Shown here: piece after piece, positions 1 to 6,756 of the stretch | Position numbering within the stretch: the stretch's first letter is position 1 | Layout of the letters: every line of letters begins with the position of its first letter | Source of the DNA: Kitasatospora cineracea | Lineage (GTDB): Bacteria; Actinomycetota; Actinomycetes; Streptomycetales; Streptomycetaceae | Assembly (NCBI RefSeq): GCF_003751605.1 | Contig: NZ_RJVJ01000002.1 | Coordinates: forward strand, 806,001-870,000 | Reading direction: 5' to 3' | Length of the DNA stretch: 64,000 nt | The notes under the pieces: generated by a model | The model's input: only the letters and a program-made list of their open reading frames with translations | The model's database searches: none | Told to the model about the DNA's origin: nothing | Made by a program: the position numbers and the translations under genes

Positions 1-2
1 GC

Positions 3-395
3 CGCCCGATCCGGCTCAACGGCGGCGGCACGCAGGTACGGGACATGGTGCACGTCGAGGACGTCGCCCGCGCCACGATCCTCGTGCTGGTCGCCGAACG
101 GATGGCGGGCCGGACGGTCAACGTCGGCACCGGCGTGCCGACCATGGTGCGCCGCATCGGCGAGCTGATCGCCGCCCGCTACCCCGGCGCCCGCTTCGAG
201 CACGCCCCGATGCCCGCCGGGGACCCGCTCGGCGGCTACGCCGACACCAGCCTGGCCACCGAACTCCTCGGCTGGACGCCCGCCATCGGCCTCACCGAAG
301 GCATCGACCGGTACGTCACCTGGCTGCGCTCCACCCCCGGCGCCGTCCCCGACTGGTTCACCGCCGACGGTCCCCCGGCCGCCCTGGCCGCCTGA
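3..395 (+). CDS. NAD-dependent epimerase/dehydratase, C-terminal part
   Basis: This is the 3' end of a gene that begins before the window; the frame is open from base 3. The visible 130 residues are the C-terminal part of an extended short-chain dehydrogenase of the sugar-nucleotide epimerase type. The stretch GTQVRDMVHVEDVARA matches the family's conserved (R)DFVHVxDVA region, and NVGTG is the usual following strand-turn. The end, with LLGWTPAIGLTEGIDRYVTWLR, matches the classic LGWxP...L.eGl...V.W ending. The Rossmann NAD site and the YxxxK site lie outside the window, so the sugar substrate cannot be named. A convergent glycosyltransferase gene next door suggests polysaccharide or glycolipid synthesis, which is inference. 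Confidence 0.9.
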   Translation, partial: RPIRLNGGGTQVRDMVHVEDVARATILVLVAERMAGRTVNVGTGVPTMVRRIGELIAARYPGARFEHAPMPAGDPLGGYADTSLATELLGWTPAIGLTEGIDRYVTWLRSTPGAVPDWFTADGPPAALAA

Positions 396-410
396 ACCCG
401 CCCCGGCCGG

Positions 411-440
411 GCCGGGCTGGGCCCGGCTGGGCTCGGCTGG
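411..440. repeat. 10-bp tandem repeat, three copies, between convergent genes
   Basis: Three copies of a 10-base unit close to GCCCGGCTGG lie in the 54-base gap between the epimerase and the convergent glycosyltransferase, with a partial fourth copy. The stretch is GC-rich and could form hairpins, so it may help stop transcription from both sides, but no clean stem with a T tract is visible. Confidence 0.55.
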
Positions 441-449
441 GTCTGGCCG

Positions 450-1328
450 TCAGAAGATCGGCGGCCGGCCCAGCTGCGCCATCCGGCGCACCGTGCTCCA
501 CCGCATCGGCCGGCGCGGCGGGCACGCCACCCGCACCCCCTCGAAGAACCCGCCCCACCACGCCTTCAAGCCGGCCAGCGGCGGGCGGCGCAGCAGGGTG
601 TAGCCGATCCAGGAGGCGAGGTAGACCGGCACCAGGGGTGCGGGGAGGTGGCGCTTGGCCAGCCAGACCCGGTTGCGGGCGGTCATCCGGTAGTAGGCGG
701 CGTGCCGGGCCGGGTCGGTGCGCGGGTGCTGGAGCACCAGGTCGGCACGGTAGTCGATGCCCCAGCCGGCGTCCAGCGCCCGCCAGGCGAAGTCGGTCTC
801 CTCGTGCGCGTAGAAGAACTCGGCCGGGAACAGGCCGACTTGGTCGATCACGGACATCCGGATGGCGTGGCCGCCGCCGAGGAACGTGGTCACCGGCCCG
901 GACCGCATCGGGTCGGACTTGCCCAGGCGGGGTACGTGGCGGCGCTGGGTGAAGCCGGTCTCGTCCGCGATCCGGAACGAGGCGATGCCGAGCTTCGGGT
1001 CCTGCTCGAACGCCTCCCGGACCAGCCGGAAGGTGTCGGCGCGCGGCAGCAGCCCGTCGTCGTCCAGCACCACCAGCACGTCCGTGCCGCCCAGTTCGCG
1101 CAGCCGCTCCACGCCGGCGTTGCGCCCGCCCGGGATCCCCAGGTTCTCCGGCAGCTCCACCGCGTCCACCCACCCCGGGAGTTCGGGCAGCTCGATGCCC
1201 TGCCCGAGCACCACCGTGCGCACCCCGGACTCCGAGCCCTCCTGCGCCCGCACCGACTCCAGCAGCGCCACCAGCTCGGCGGGCCGGTTCCCCATCGTCA
1301 GCACCACTACGCCCAGCGTGACGCCCAT
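450..1328 (-). CDS. Family 2 glycosyltransferase
   Basis: A 292-residue GT-A fold glycosyltransferase that should move a sugar from a nucleotide donor to a glycan or lipid acceptor at the cytoplasmic face of the membrane. The N-terminus (LGVVVLTMGNRPAELVALL) is the nucleotide-binding first strand and helix of GT2 enzymes. NLGIPGGRNAGV and the metal-binding LVVLDDDGLLP (acidic residues about 89-91) follow, then a His/Arg-rich region (HEETDFAWRALDAGW) like the ED-W acceptor loop. I chose the ATG at 1328 because homology begins there and GAAGGG lies about ten bases upstream; the frame stays open to 1514 without family similarity. It is divergent from the HD gene by 26 bases, so the two promoters must overlap. 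The rhamnosyltransferase-like subgroup is likely but the acceptor is unknown. Confidence 0.85.
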   Translation of the reverse strand: MGVTLGVVVLTMGNRPAELVALLESVRAQEGSESGVRTVVLGQGIELPELPGWVDAVELPENLGIPGGRNAGVERLRELGGTDVLVVLDDDGLLPRADTFRLVREAFEQDPKLGIASFRIADETGFTQRRHVPRLGKSDPMRSGPVTTFLGGGHAIRMSVIDQVGLFPAEFFYAHEETDFAWRALDAGWGIDYRADLVLQHPRTDPARHAAYYRMTARNRVWLAKRHLPAPLVPVYLASWIGYTLLRRPPLAGLKAWWGGFFEGVRVACPPRRPMRWSTVRRMAQLGRPPIF

Positions 1329-1354
1329 GTCCGACCCGACCCTTCGAGGACTCG

Positions 1355-2101
1355 ATGAACTCTCCACCCACACCCCACGACGCAGGCCGGCTGCCGCTGC
1401 ACGAGTCGGCGGCCGCGGGCCGCCTGCCCGACCACCAGGTGATGGACCGGCCGACCCTCGCGTGGATCGCCGGCCAGCGGCCGGGCGGTCCGGGTGCGCG
1501 GCCCAGACTGCCACACCCCGCGACCCCGCTGGTACCGGATCCGTCCTGGTTCGCCCGGCCGGAGACCGCGACCTCCCTGCACGGCGTGCTGCACGGCGCC
1601 CGCGTCGCCGTCCTCGTCCAGTTCCTCGCCGTCGGCCTCGGCCCCGACCGGGTGCTCGCGCTCGCCGCCGCGGCGGCCTGCCACGACTGCCGCCGCCACG
1701 ACGACCGCACCGACCCCGGCCACGGCGCCCGTGCGGCCCACTGGCTCACCCAGCACCCCACCTGTCTCAGCTCCGCGTTCGGCCACGTGCCCGGCCCCGA
1801 GGCGGTCACCGCCGTCGCCCTCCACGACGTCCCCCACCACGCCTTCACCGCCGACCAGCGCGCCACCTACCACCGGCACCGCACGGCCGTCGACGTACTC
1901 AAGGCCGCCGACGCCCTCGACCGCTACCGCCTGCCCGCCACCCGCTGGTGGCCCGACCTGCACCTGCTGCGCCTCCAGGTCCCCGCCTGGGCCCCGCTCC
2001 TCGCCCACGACCTGGTCATCCGCACCGAACACGCCCGCCTCGACGGCGCGAGCGACACCCACGCCCTCCACCTGGCGCTCCGCGCCCTGCGACCCGAGTA
2101 G
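1355..2101 (+). CDS. HD-domain phosphohydrolase-like protein
   Basis: A 248-residue protein with a well-kept HD domain in the middle. Visible motifs are SLHGVLHGARV (H76, H80), CHDCRRHDD (H110-D111), DPGHG (D120, H123) and the closing VLKAADALDR (K183, D186, D189). This is the order found in small metal-dependent HD hydrolases with an HGxxHxxRV start and an HDxxR...DxxHG core. Such proteins cleave phosphomonoester or nucleotide phosphate bonds, but the substrate here cannot be read. About 65 residues before the domain are Pro/Ala-rich and unassigned. The next gene starts nine bases downstream with its ribosome site overlapping this stop codon, so the two are probably made together. The divergent glycosyltransferase starts 26 bases away. 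Confidence 0.8.
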   Translation: MNSPPTPHDAGRLPLHESAAAGRLPDHQVMDRPTLAWIAGQRPGGPGARPRLPHPATPLVPDPSWFARPETATSLHGVLHGARVAVLVQFLAVGLGPDRVLALAAAAACHDCRRHDDRTDPGHGARAAHWLTQHPTCLSSAFGHVPGPEAVTAVALHDVPHHAFTADQRATYHRHRTAVDVLKAADALDRYRLPATRWWPDLHLLRLQVPAWAPLLAHDLVIRTEHARLDGASDTHALHLALRALRPE

Positions 2102-2110
2102 GAGACGACC

Positions 2111-3469
2111 GTGCACCCGGACTGGGACCTCGCCCACACCCACCTCGACGCCCCCACCGCGCAGTTGCCCGCCGGCCTCGCCGCCACCCCCGACCACTGG
2201 CAGCAGCGCCTCCGGCGCACCCCGGGCGGACACCTGCTGCGGCCCGACGGCAACGCCATGCTCACCGCCCTGGCCACCGGCCGTCCGATGCACCTGCTGC
2301 ACCTGACGCGCTCCCTGGACGCCATCCGCACCAGCGGCCACCTGCTCGCCTCCACCGGCTGCCTCGCCGCCGCCGTCTACGGCTCCCCGCTCACCCCGAT
2401 GCCCGGCGGCGCGCTGCGCCCCCACAACCTCGGCGCCCACCTCCTCGACGCTCGCCCCGACCTCGACAGCCGACGCGACAGCACCCCCCTGGTCATCCAG
2501 GTCTCCCCCGACCACCCGGCCCCCGGCGCCGGCCTGGACTACCTGCGCCTGGGCCCCGTCCACCTGCGCGCCTTCGACCGCCACCGCCACGCCCTCACCC
2601 CCGCCGAGGACCACCAGGTCACCCGGTCCGTCACCGACCGGGTCCGCGCCGCCGCACCCCTGCTGGACCTGATGCTCGCCACCGCCACCGGCCGCCGCCA
2701 CCCCGACGCCGGGCCGTTCCTCGACCAACTGGCCGCCGCCGTCCCGGTCATGCCCTACCTCGGCTACCTCTACTTCGAGACCACCTCCGAGTACCTGATG
2801 CTCCACTCCACCAGCACCGCGACGAAGGACCTCGCCGAACGCGGCGAGATGAACAACCACCTCTACAAGCAACTCGCCTTCACCGCCGTCGACACCATGG
2901 GCACCCTCTTCGACATTGGCCGCTTCCGCCCCGGCCACCAACGCCTCCTCGACCTCATCGACGCCATCGAACCCGGCCTGTCCCAGCACGCCGCAGCCTT
3001 CGTCCGCGACCGCCTCTGCCACCGCTTCACCGCCACCGCCCTCACCCCGGCCACCGACGCCACCGCCTTCGCCTTCACCGGCACGGACACCGACGGCCTG
3101 CGCACCGCAGCCACCCCGCTGCTCGGCCAGCTCCTGTTCCGCGAAGTCCGCCTCCTGGACCGCTACCCCCAGCTCTACCACCTCTTCGAACAGGAGAAGG
3201 CCGCCGAGGCGTGGACCTACTGGAACCGCCGGCGCGCCGCCCTGCCCTACAACGCGACGTGCGGCCCCAAGGGAGAGATCGGCGTCAACCCCGCCGACCC
3301 TCACGCCCGGATCACCGTCTGGACCGCCGAGCAGTGCGCTCGCGGGCTGCTCCACCCCACCGAGCAGATCGCCGCCGTTCCGGCACCCCGACTCGCCCCC
3401 TGGGTCTTCACGCCCCTACGGGACCGCACGGACGAGGAGCTGTGGAACAGCCGCCCGGTATTGGCGTGA
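2111..3469 (+). CDS. Unassigned protein with ADP-ribosyltransferase-like N-terminal motif
   Basis: A 452-residue protein I cannot place firmly. Residues 60-100 read MHLLHLTRSLDAIRTSGHLL followed by a hydrophobic stretch and YGSPLTP. This resembles the first strand of DarT/PARP-like ART folds (H-x-T, then a helix ending in I..GxL), with H64 as the possible NAD-contact histidine. A later YLYFETTSEYLML segment (about residues 217-229) carries glutamates that could serve as the third catalytic residue, but this is not aligned. The rest is alpha-rich and Leu/Arg/His-rich, with no membrane span or signal peptide. It starts with GTG, with GGAG overlapping the previous stop. Coupling to an HD hydrolase would fit a nucleotide- or ADP-ribose-linked pair, which is inference only. 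Confidence 0.6.
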   Translation: MHPDWDLAHTHLDAPTAQLPAGLAATPDHWQQRLRRTPGGHLLRPDGNAMLTALATGRPMHLLHLTRSLDAIRTSGHLLASTGCLAAAVYGSPLTPMPGGALRPHNLGAHLLDARPDLDSRRDSTPLVIQVSPDHPAPGAGLDYLRLGPVHLRAFDRHRHALTPAEDHQVTRSVTDRVRAAAPLLDLMLATATGRRHPDAGPFLDQLAAAVPVMPYLGYLYFETTSEYLMLHSTSTATKDLAERGEMNNHLYKQLAFTAVDTMGTLFDIGRFRPGHQRLLDLIDAIEPGLSQHAAAFVRDRLCHRFTATALTPATDATAFAFTGTDTDGLRTAATPLLGQLLFREVRLLDRYPQLYHLFEQEKAAEAWTYWNRRRAALPYNATCGPKGEIGVNPADPHARITVWTAEQCARGLLHPTEQIAAVPAPRLAPWVFTPLRDRTDEELWNSRPVLA

Positions 3470-3601
3470 TCTCCGGGGTTCGCCACCAGACCCTGGGGCA
3501 GGTCTTGAGCCGGAGCGACAATGCGCGTGTCCCTGGCCCGGGCTCGCTCACTGAGGTTTGGCCGTTGGGGCAGGTTCCCGGTGGTACCCGGACGCCCAGG
3601 G

Positions 3602-4402
3602 CTACTTCTTGCGGCCGCCGCCGCTGCCGCCGCGCTTGGGCTGGGCGGTGCGGCCGCCGCCGGTGCGCCGGCCCGGCGTGGGCTTGGGCTTGCCGCTGCC
3701 GCCCTGGCCGGTGCGCTGCTGGGGCTGGGCCTTGGACTTCTTCGTGCTGGACGGGCGGCGCTGTTCCTCGGCGGCGGCGGTGCGGCCGCGGGAGCTGTTG
3801 GCGGTGCGGCCGCGGACGATGCCGATGAACTCCTCGACCAGGTCGGTGGTGGCGTCCTCCGGCCAGGCGAGGGCGACCTGGGACTGCGGGACGTCGACCA
3901 GGGTGCGGTAGGTGAGGTCGCGGCGGTGGTGCAGCCGGGCCAGGGACTGCGGGACGGCCAGCACGCCGACGTTGGCGGCGACCAGTTCGATCGCGTCGCC
4001 GGTGGTGGCGGGGCGTTCGAAGGCCGGGCGGCCGGGCAGTTCGGGCCAGTCGAGGGTGTCGTCCTGCGGGTGGAAGACGACCTCCTCGGCGAGGTCGGCG
4101 GCGGTGACCTCCTCGGCGGCGGCCAGCCAGTGGTCCTTGGGGAAGACCACCACGGTGGTCTCGGTGTACAGCGGGATGGCGCTGAGCACCGTCCGGTCCA
4201 CCGGCAGCCGGACCAGGCCGGCGTCCGCCCCGCCGGACAGCAGCAGGGCGTGGCCGTCGGCGGGCGCCGACTGCAGCAGCTCGACCGGGGTGTCGGGCAG
4301 CCGCTCCTCCCACACCCGCAGCCACTTGGTGGGCGTCACCCCCGGCACGTACACCAGGCGGAAGGAGGCGGGGGACTGCTCGGGCTGCTCGGTCTCGGTC
4401 AC
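3602..4402 (-). CDS. LysR-type substrate-binding domain protein lacking the HTH
   Basis: A 266-residue protein whose first 200 residues look like the effector-binding domain of LysR regulators: FRLVYVPG at the start, ADAGLVRLPV, TTVVVFPKDHWLA, a mid-domain FHPQDDT, and VGVLAVPQSLARLHHRRDLTYRTL, which matches the usual G.av.P.......l....L ending. The winged-helix DNA-binding domain normally present at the N-terminus is missing, and no in-frame sequence upstream encodes it. The last 65 residues are a Lys/Arg/Gly/Pro-rich tail ending GGSGGGRKK, which could bind nucleic acid non-specifically. The gene starts with GTG and is divergent from a DUF5997 gene 101 bases away, a pairing I have seen described in actinomycetes. 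The ligand is unknown. Confidence 0.8.
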   Translation of the reverse strand: MTETEQPEQSPASFRLVYVPGVTPTKWLRVWEERLPDTPVELLQSAPADGHALLLSGGADAGLVRLPVDRTVLSAIPLYTETTVVVFPKDHWLAAAEEVTAADLAEEVVFHPQDDTLDWPELPGRPAFERPATTGDAIELVAANVGVLAVPQSLARLHHRRDLTYRTLVDVPQSQVALAWPEDATTDLVEEFIGIVRGRTANSSRGRTAAAEEQRRPSSTKKSKAQPQQRTGQGGSGKPKPTPGRRTGGGRTAQPKRGGSGGGRKK

Positions 4403-4489
4403 GGGTTCCAGGCTAGCGGGCCGCGGGGCGGGGCCGGCCCGGCGGCGGGGCGGCGGGGGCGGCCGTGACCTGGGCAGGGGTGCGTTCCC

Positions 4490-4495
4490 TATACC
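4490..4495 (+). promoter_or_regulatory. Possible -10 element for the DUF5997 gene
   Basis: TATACC lies nine bases before the ATG at 4504, placing a likely transcript start almost on the start codon. No purine-rich ribosome site stands in the gap, so the message may be leaderless or nearly so. No convincing -35 box was found; GTGACC at 4465-4470 is 19 bases upstream. Confidence 0.3.
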
Positions 4496-4503
4496 CTTGT
4501 CGC

Positions 4504-4944
4504 ATGACTACGCCCAAGCCCAAGACCTCCCAGACCATGAAGCCCGCGACCGCGGCCAAGAAGCTGGGGATCTACCTGGCGGCGACCCCCGCCGAGTTCC
4601 AGGCGGGCGTCGTCTCCCGCGACGAGCTCAACGCCATGCAGGCCGAGCCCCCGCAGTGGCTGGTCGACCTGCGCCGCAACGGTCCGCACCCGCGCCAGGT
4701 GGTGGCGGCCCGGCTCGGCGTCTCGGTCACCGGCCTCGGCCGCGCCGGGATCTCCGAGGCCCTGACCACCGAGCAGATCGACGCGCTGCGCGAGGAGGAC
4801 CCGGAGTGGCTGCGCCGCGAGCGCACCACCCAGGCCGAGGTGCGCAAGGAGGCGCAGCGGGTGAAGGACGCGGAGGCGAAGGCCGCGTCGGTGAAGGCCG
4901 CCCGGGAGGCGGGCAAGGCCGCGCACAAGCCCGGCCGGAAGTAG
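4504..4944 (+). CDS. DUF5997 family protein
   Basis: A small soluble protein of 146 residues with no signal or membrane segment. It matches the actinobacterial DUF5997 family as I know it: a Thr/Lys-rich start (MTTPKPKTSQTMKPATAAKK), a core with LGIYLAATPAEFQ and the PPQWLVDLRRNGPHP stretch, then RLGVSVTGLGRAGI, which could be a small helix-turn-helix-like element. The tail is a long Ala/Lys/Glu helix ending in HKPGRK. The ATG at 4504 is preferred over an upstream GTG at 4465 because the added residues do not look like protein and a -10-like hexamer sits in that stretch. It is divergent from the LysR-like ligand-binding protein. The function is unknown; DNA or RNA binding is a guess from its charge. 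The gene's final codons form the first unit of a tandem repeat. Confidence 0.8.
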   Translation: MTTPKPKTSQTMKPATAAKKLGIYLAATPAEFQAGVVSRDELNAMQAEPPQWLVDLRRNGPHPRQVVAARLGVSVTGLGRAGISEALTTEQIDALREEDPEWLRRERTTQAEVRKEAQRVKDAEAKAASVKAAREAGKAAHKPGRK

Positions 4945-5011
4945 CACGGACCGGACGCAGCGCGGTCGGAAGCAGTGCGGTCGGAAGTAGCACGATCGGA
5001 AGTAGCACGAT
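4936..5011. repeat. 15-bp tandem repeat, five units, running across a stop codon
   Basis: Five units begin at 4936, 4952, 4967, 4982 and 4997, each close to CGGAAGTAGCACGAT. The last two are identical and the first is 16 bases long. The first unit contains the last sense codons and the TAG stop of the DUF5997 gene, so the array grew out of the coding end into the intergenic space upstream of the adenosine deaminase gene. Confidence 0.85.
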
Positions 5012-5095
5012 CCGATCGTTTCTGGGCCGTTTCCGCGCCGCGGCACCCGTTCGGATGATGTGCGCACGACATGAACGGCGTTGCGGCGTACGGGA

Positions 5096-5112
5096 GCTGA
5101 CGATCCGTCAGC
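5096..5112. promoter_or_regulatory. Perfect dyad abutting the adenosine deaminase start codon
   Basis: GCTGACG, a three-base centre ATC, and CGTCAGC form a perfect 7-bp inverted repeat whose last base touches the ATG at 5113. In DNA it could be an operator; in RNA it would fold into a stem hiding the start and ribosome site. A near copy of its core (CTGACG-N3-CGTCAA) occurs upstream of the lipoprotein gene at 20304-20318. Confidence 0.5.
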
Positions 5113-6678
5113 ATGGCGGGCATGACGTCGCTACGCCGTTCCGGCACCGCCGCACTCGTCGCCTGCGCGGCCCTGCTGCTGCCGCTCGCTCCCACTGCCC
5201 AAGCCGCCGACCGGGCCGGCTCCCGTCCGACCGAGGCCGCCGTCGCCGGCCTGCTGGACGGGATCCGGCAGGACCCGGCACGGCTGGACGCCTTCCTGCG
5301 GGCCATGCCCAAGGGCGGCGACCTGCACAACCACCTGTCCGGCGCGGTCACCACCGAACTGCTGATCAAGCTGGCCGCGCAGGACGGCCTGTGCATCGAC
5401 TCGGTGACCTTCACCTCGGCCACCGGCCCCTGCCAGGGCACCCTGCGTCCGGCCCAGGACGCGCTGGCCGAGGGCGAGTTCCGCACCCAGGTGATCCGGG
5501 CCTGGTCGATGCAGGACTTCACCCCCGGCGCGGAGTCCGGCCACGACCACTTCTTCGCCACCTTCGGCAAGTTCGGCGAGGCCAGCTGGCGCCACCCCGG
5601 CACGATGATCGCCGAGGTCACCGACACCATGGCCGCCCAGCACCAGAGCTACCTGGAGACCATGCTGACCCCGGCCTCCGGCGGGGTCGCCGCGCTGGCC
5701 GCCAAGGTCGGCTTCGACCCGGACCTCGCGGCGCTGCGCCGGAAGCTGCTGGCCGACGGTCAGATGCAGGCCCTGGTGGACAGCGCCCGCGCGGACCTGG
5801 ACACCGCGATGGCCGAGTACCGGTCCACCGAGCAGTGCGGCACCCCGCAGGCCCGGCCCGGCTGTTCGGTGACGGTGCGGATCCAGTCCCAGGCCTCCCG
5901 CGCCTCCACCCCGGCCCGGGTCTTCGCCCAGCTGCTGATCGGCATGGAACTCGCCTCCCAGGACGACCGGTTCGTCGCGGTGAACCTCGTCCAGCCGGAG
6001 GACTACCAGTCCTCGCTGGACAACTACCAGCTCGAGATGCAGATGCTGGACTTCCTGCACCCGCTCTACCCGAAGGCCCACATCAGCCTGCACGCGGGCG
6101 AGTTGGTGCCCGGCCTGGTCAAGCCGGAGGACCTGACCTTCCACATCCGGCAGGCCGTGCTGACCGGCCACGCCGAGCGGATCGGCCACGGCGTGGACGT
6201 CACCCACGAGGACGACGCGGCGGACCTGCTGCGCACCCTGGCCGAGCGCAAGGTGCTGGTCGAGGTGCCGCTGACCTCCAACGCGCAGATCCTCCAGGTG
6301 CAGGGGCGGCAGCACCCGTTCCCGCTGTACCGCAAGTACGGGGTGCCGACCGCGCTGGCCACCGACGACCCGGGCGTGGAGCGGATCGACATCACCCACG
6401 AGTACGTCCGCGCGGCGCAGACCTACCGGCTGAGCTACCAGGACCTGAAGGACCTGGCGCGCAACTCGCTGGAGTACGGCTTCGTCTCCGGCCGGAGCCT
6501 GTGGCGCGACCGGGACGGGTTCAAGCCGGTGCCGGAGTGCCAGGGCCGGGCCCTCGGGTCGGAGAACCCGACGCCGAAGTGCGCGGCGCTGCTGGCCTCC
6601 AGCCCGAAGGCGGCGCTGGAGTGGAAGCAGGAGGGGGCGTTCCGCACCTTCGAGACCTCGGTGCTGAACGTGAAGTAG
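5113..6678 (+). CDS. Secreted adenosine deaminase (ADGF-like)
   Basis: A 521-residue metal-dependent deaminase converting adenosine to inosine and ammonia, probably outside the cell. The first 31 residues form a Sec-type signal (RR, hydrophobic core, cleavage near AQA-AD). The amidohydrolase motifs are complete: KGGDLHNHLSG (H72, H74 bind zinc), LHAGE (H327, E330), RIGHGVD (H359) and LATDDPG (D418, D419). It is longer than cytosolic adenosine deaminases because of an N-terminal arm and an insertion, as in the ADGF group. A second ATG at 5122 could be the true start, since no good ribosome site precedes 5113 and a hairpin ends there. A strong bidirectional terminator follows. The role is probably salvage or scavenging of extracellular nucleosides. 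Confidence 0.9.
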   Translation: MAGMTSLRRSGTAALVACAALLLPLAPTAQAADRAGSRPTEAAVAGLLDGIRQDPARLDAFLRAMPKGGDLHNHLSGAVTTELLIKLAAQDGLCIDSVTFTSATGPCQGTLRPAQDALAEGEFRTQVIRAWSMQDFTPGAESGHDHFFATFGKFGEASWRHPGTMIAEVTDTMAAQHQSYLETMLTPASGGVAALAAKVGFDPDLAALRRKLLADGQMQALVDSARADLDTAMAEYRSTEQCGTPQARPGCSVTVRIQSQASRASTPARVFAQLLIGMELASQDDRFVAVNLVQPEDYQSSLDNYQLEMQMLDFLHPLYPKAHISLHAGELVPGLVKPEDLTFHIRQAVLTGHAERIGHGVDVTHEDDAADLLRTLAERKVLVEVPLTSNAQILQVQGRQHPFPLYRKYGVPTALATDDPGVERIDITHEYVRAAQTYRLSYQDLKDLARNSLEYGFVSGRSLWRDRDGFKPVPECQGRALGSENPTPKCAALLASSPKAALEWKQEGAFRTFETSVLNVK

Positions 6679-6696
6679 CGGGTGCGGCAGGTGTGT

Positions 6697-6734
6697 CGGC
6701 GGCCCGCCGGGGGTGCTCCCCCGGCGGGCCGCCG
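6697..6734. terminator. Bidirectional terminator-like hairpin
   Basis: A perfect 17-bp GC-rich stem (arms 6697-6713 and 6718-6734) with a four-base TGCT loop lies between the convergent adenosine deaminase and TPR-protein genes. It lacks a T run, as is common for actinomycete terminators. Confidence 0.8.
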
Positions 6735-6756
6735 GTGTGCGGGGCGGTCGGTGGTG

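Noticed and set aside
3470..3601. Terminator between convergent genes
   Set aside because: No clear stem-loop could be drawn in this 132-base gap.
862..3828. A 988-codon plus-strand open frame crossing several genes
   Set aside because: Arg/Pro-rich composition from a wrong reading frame of GC-rich DNA; it crosses the divergent promoter region and real genes.
4936..5011. Possible CRISPR array
   Set aside because: Units are directly adjacent with no spacers and no cas genes are near; the same holds for 15352-15428.
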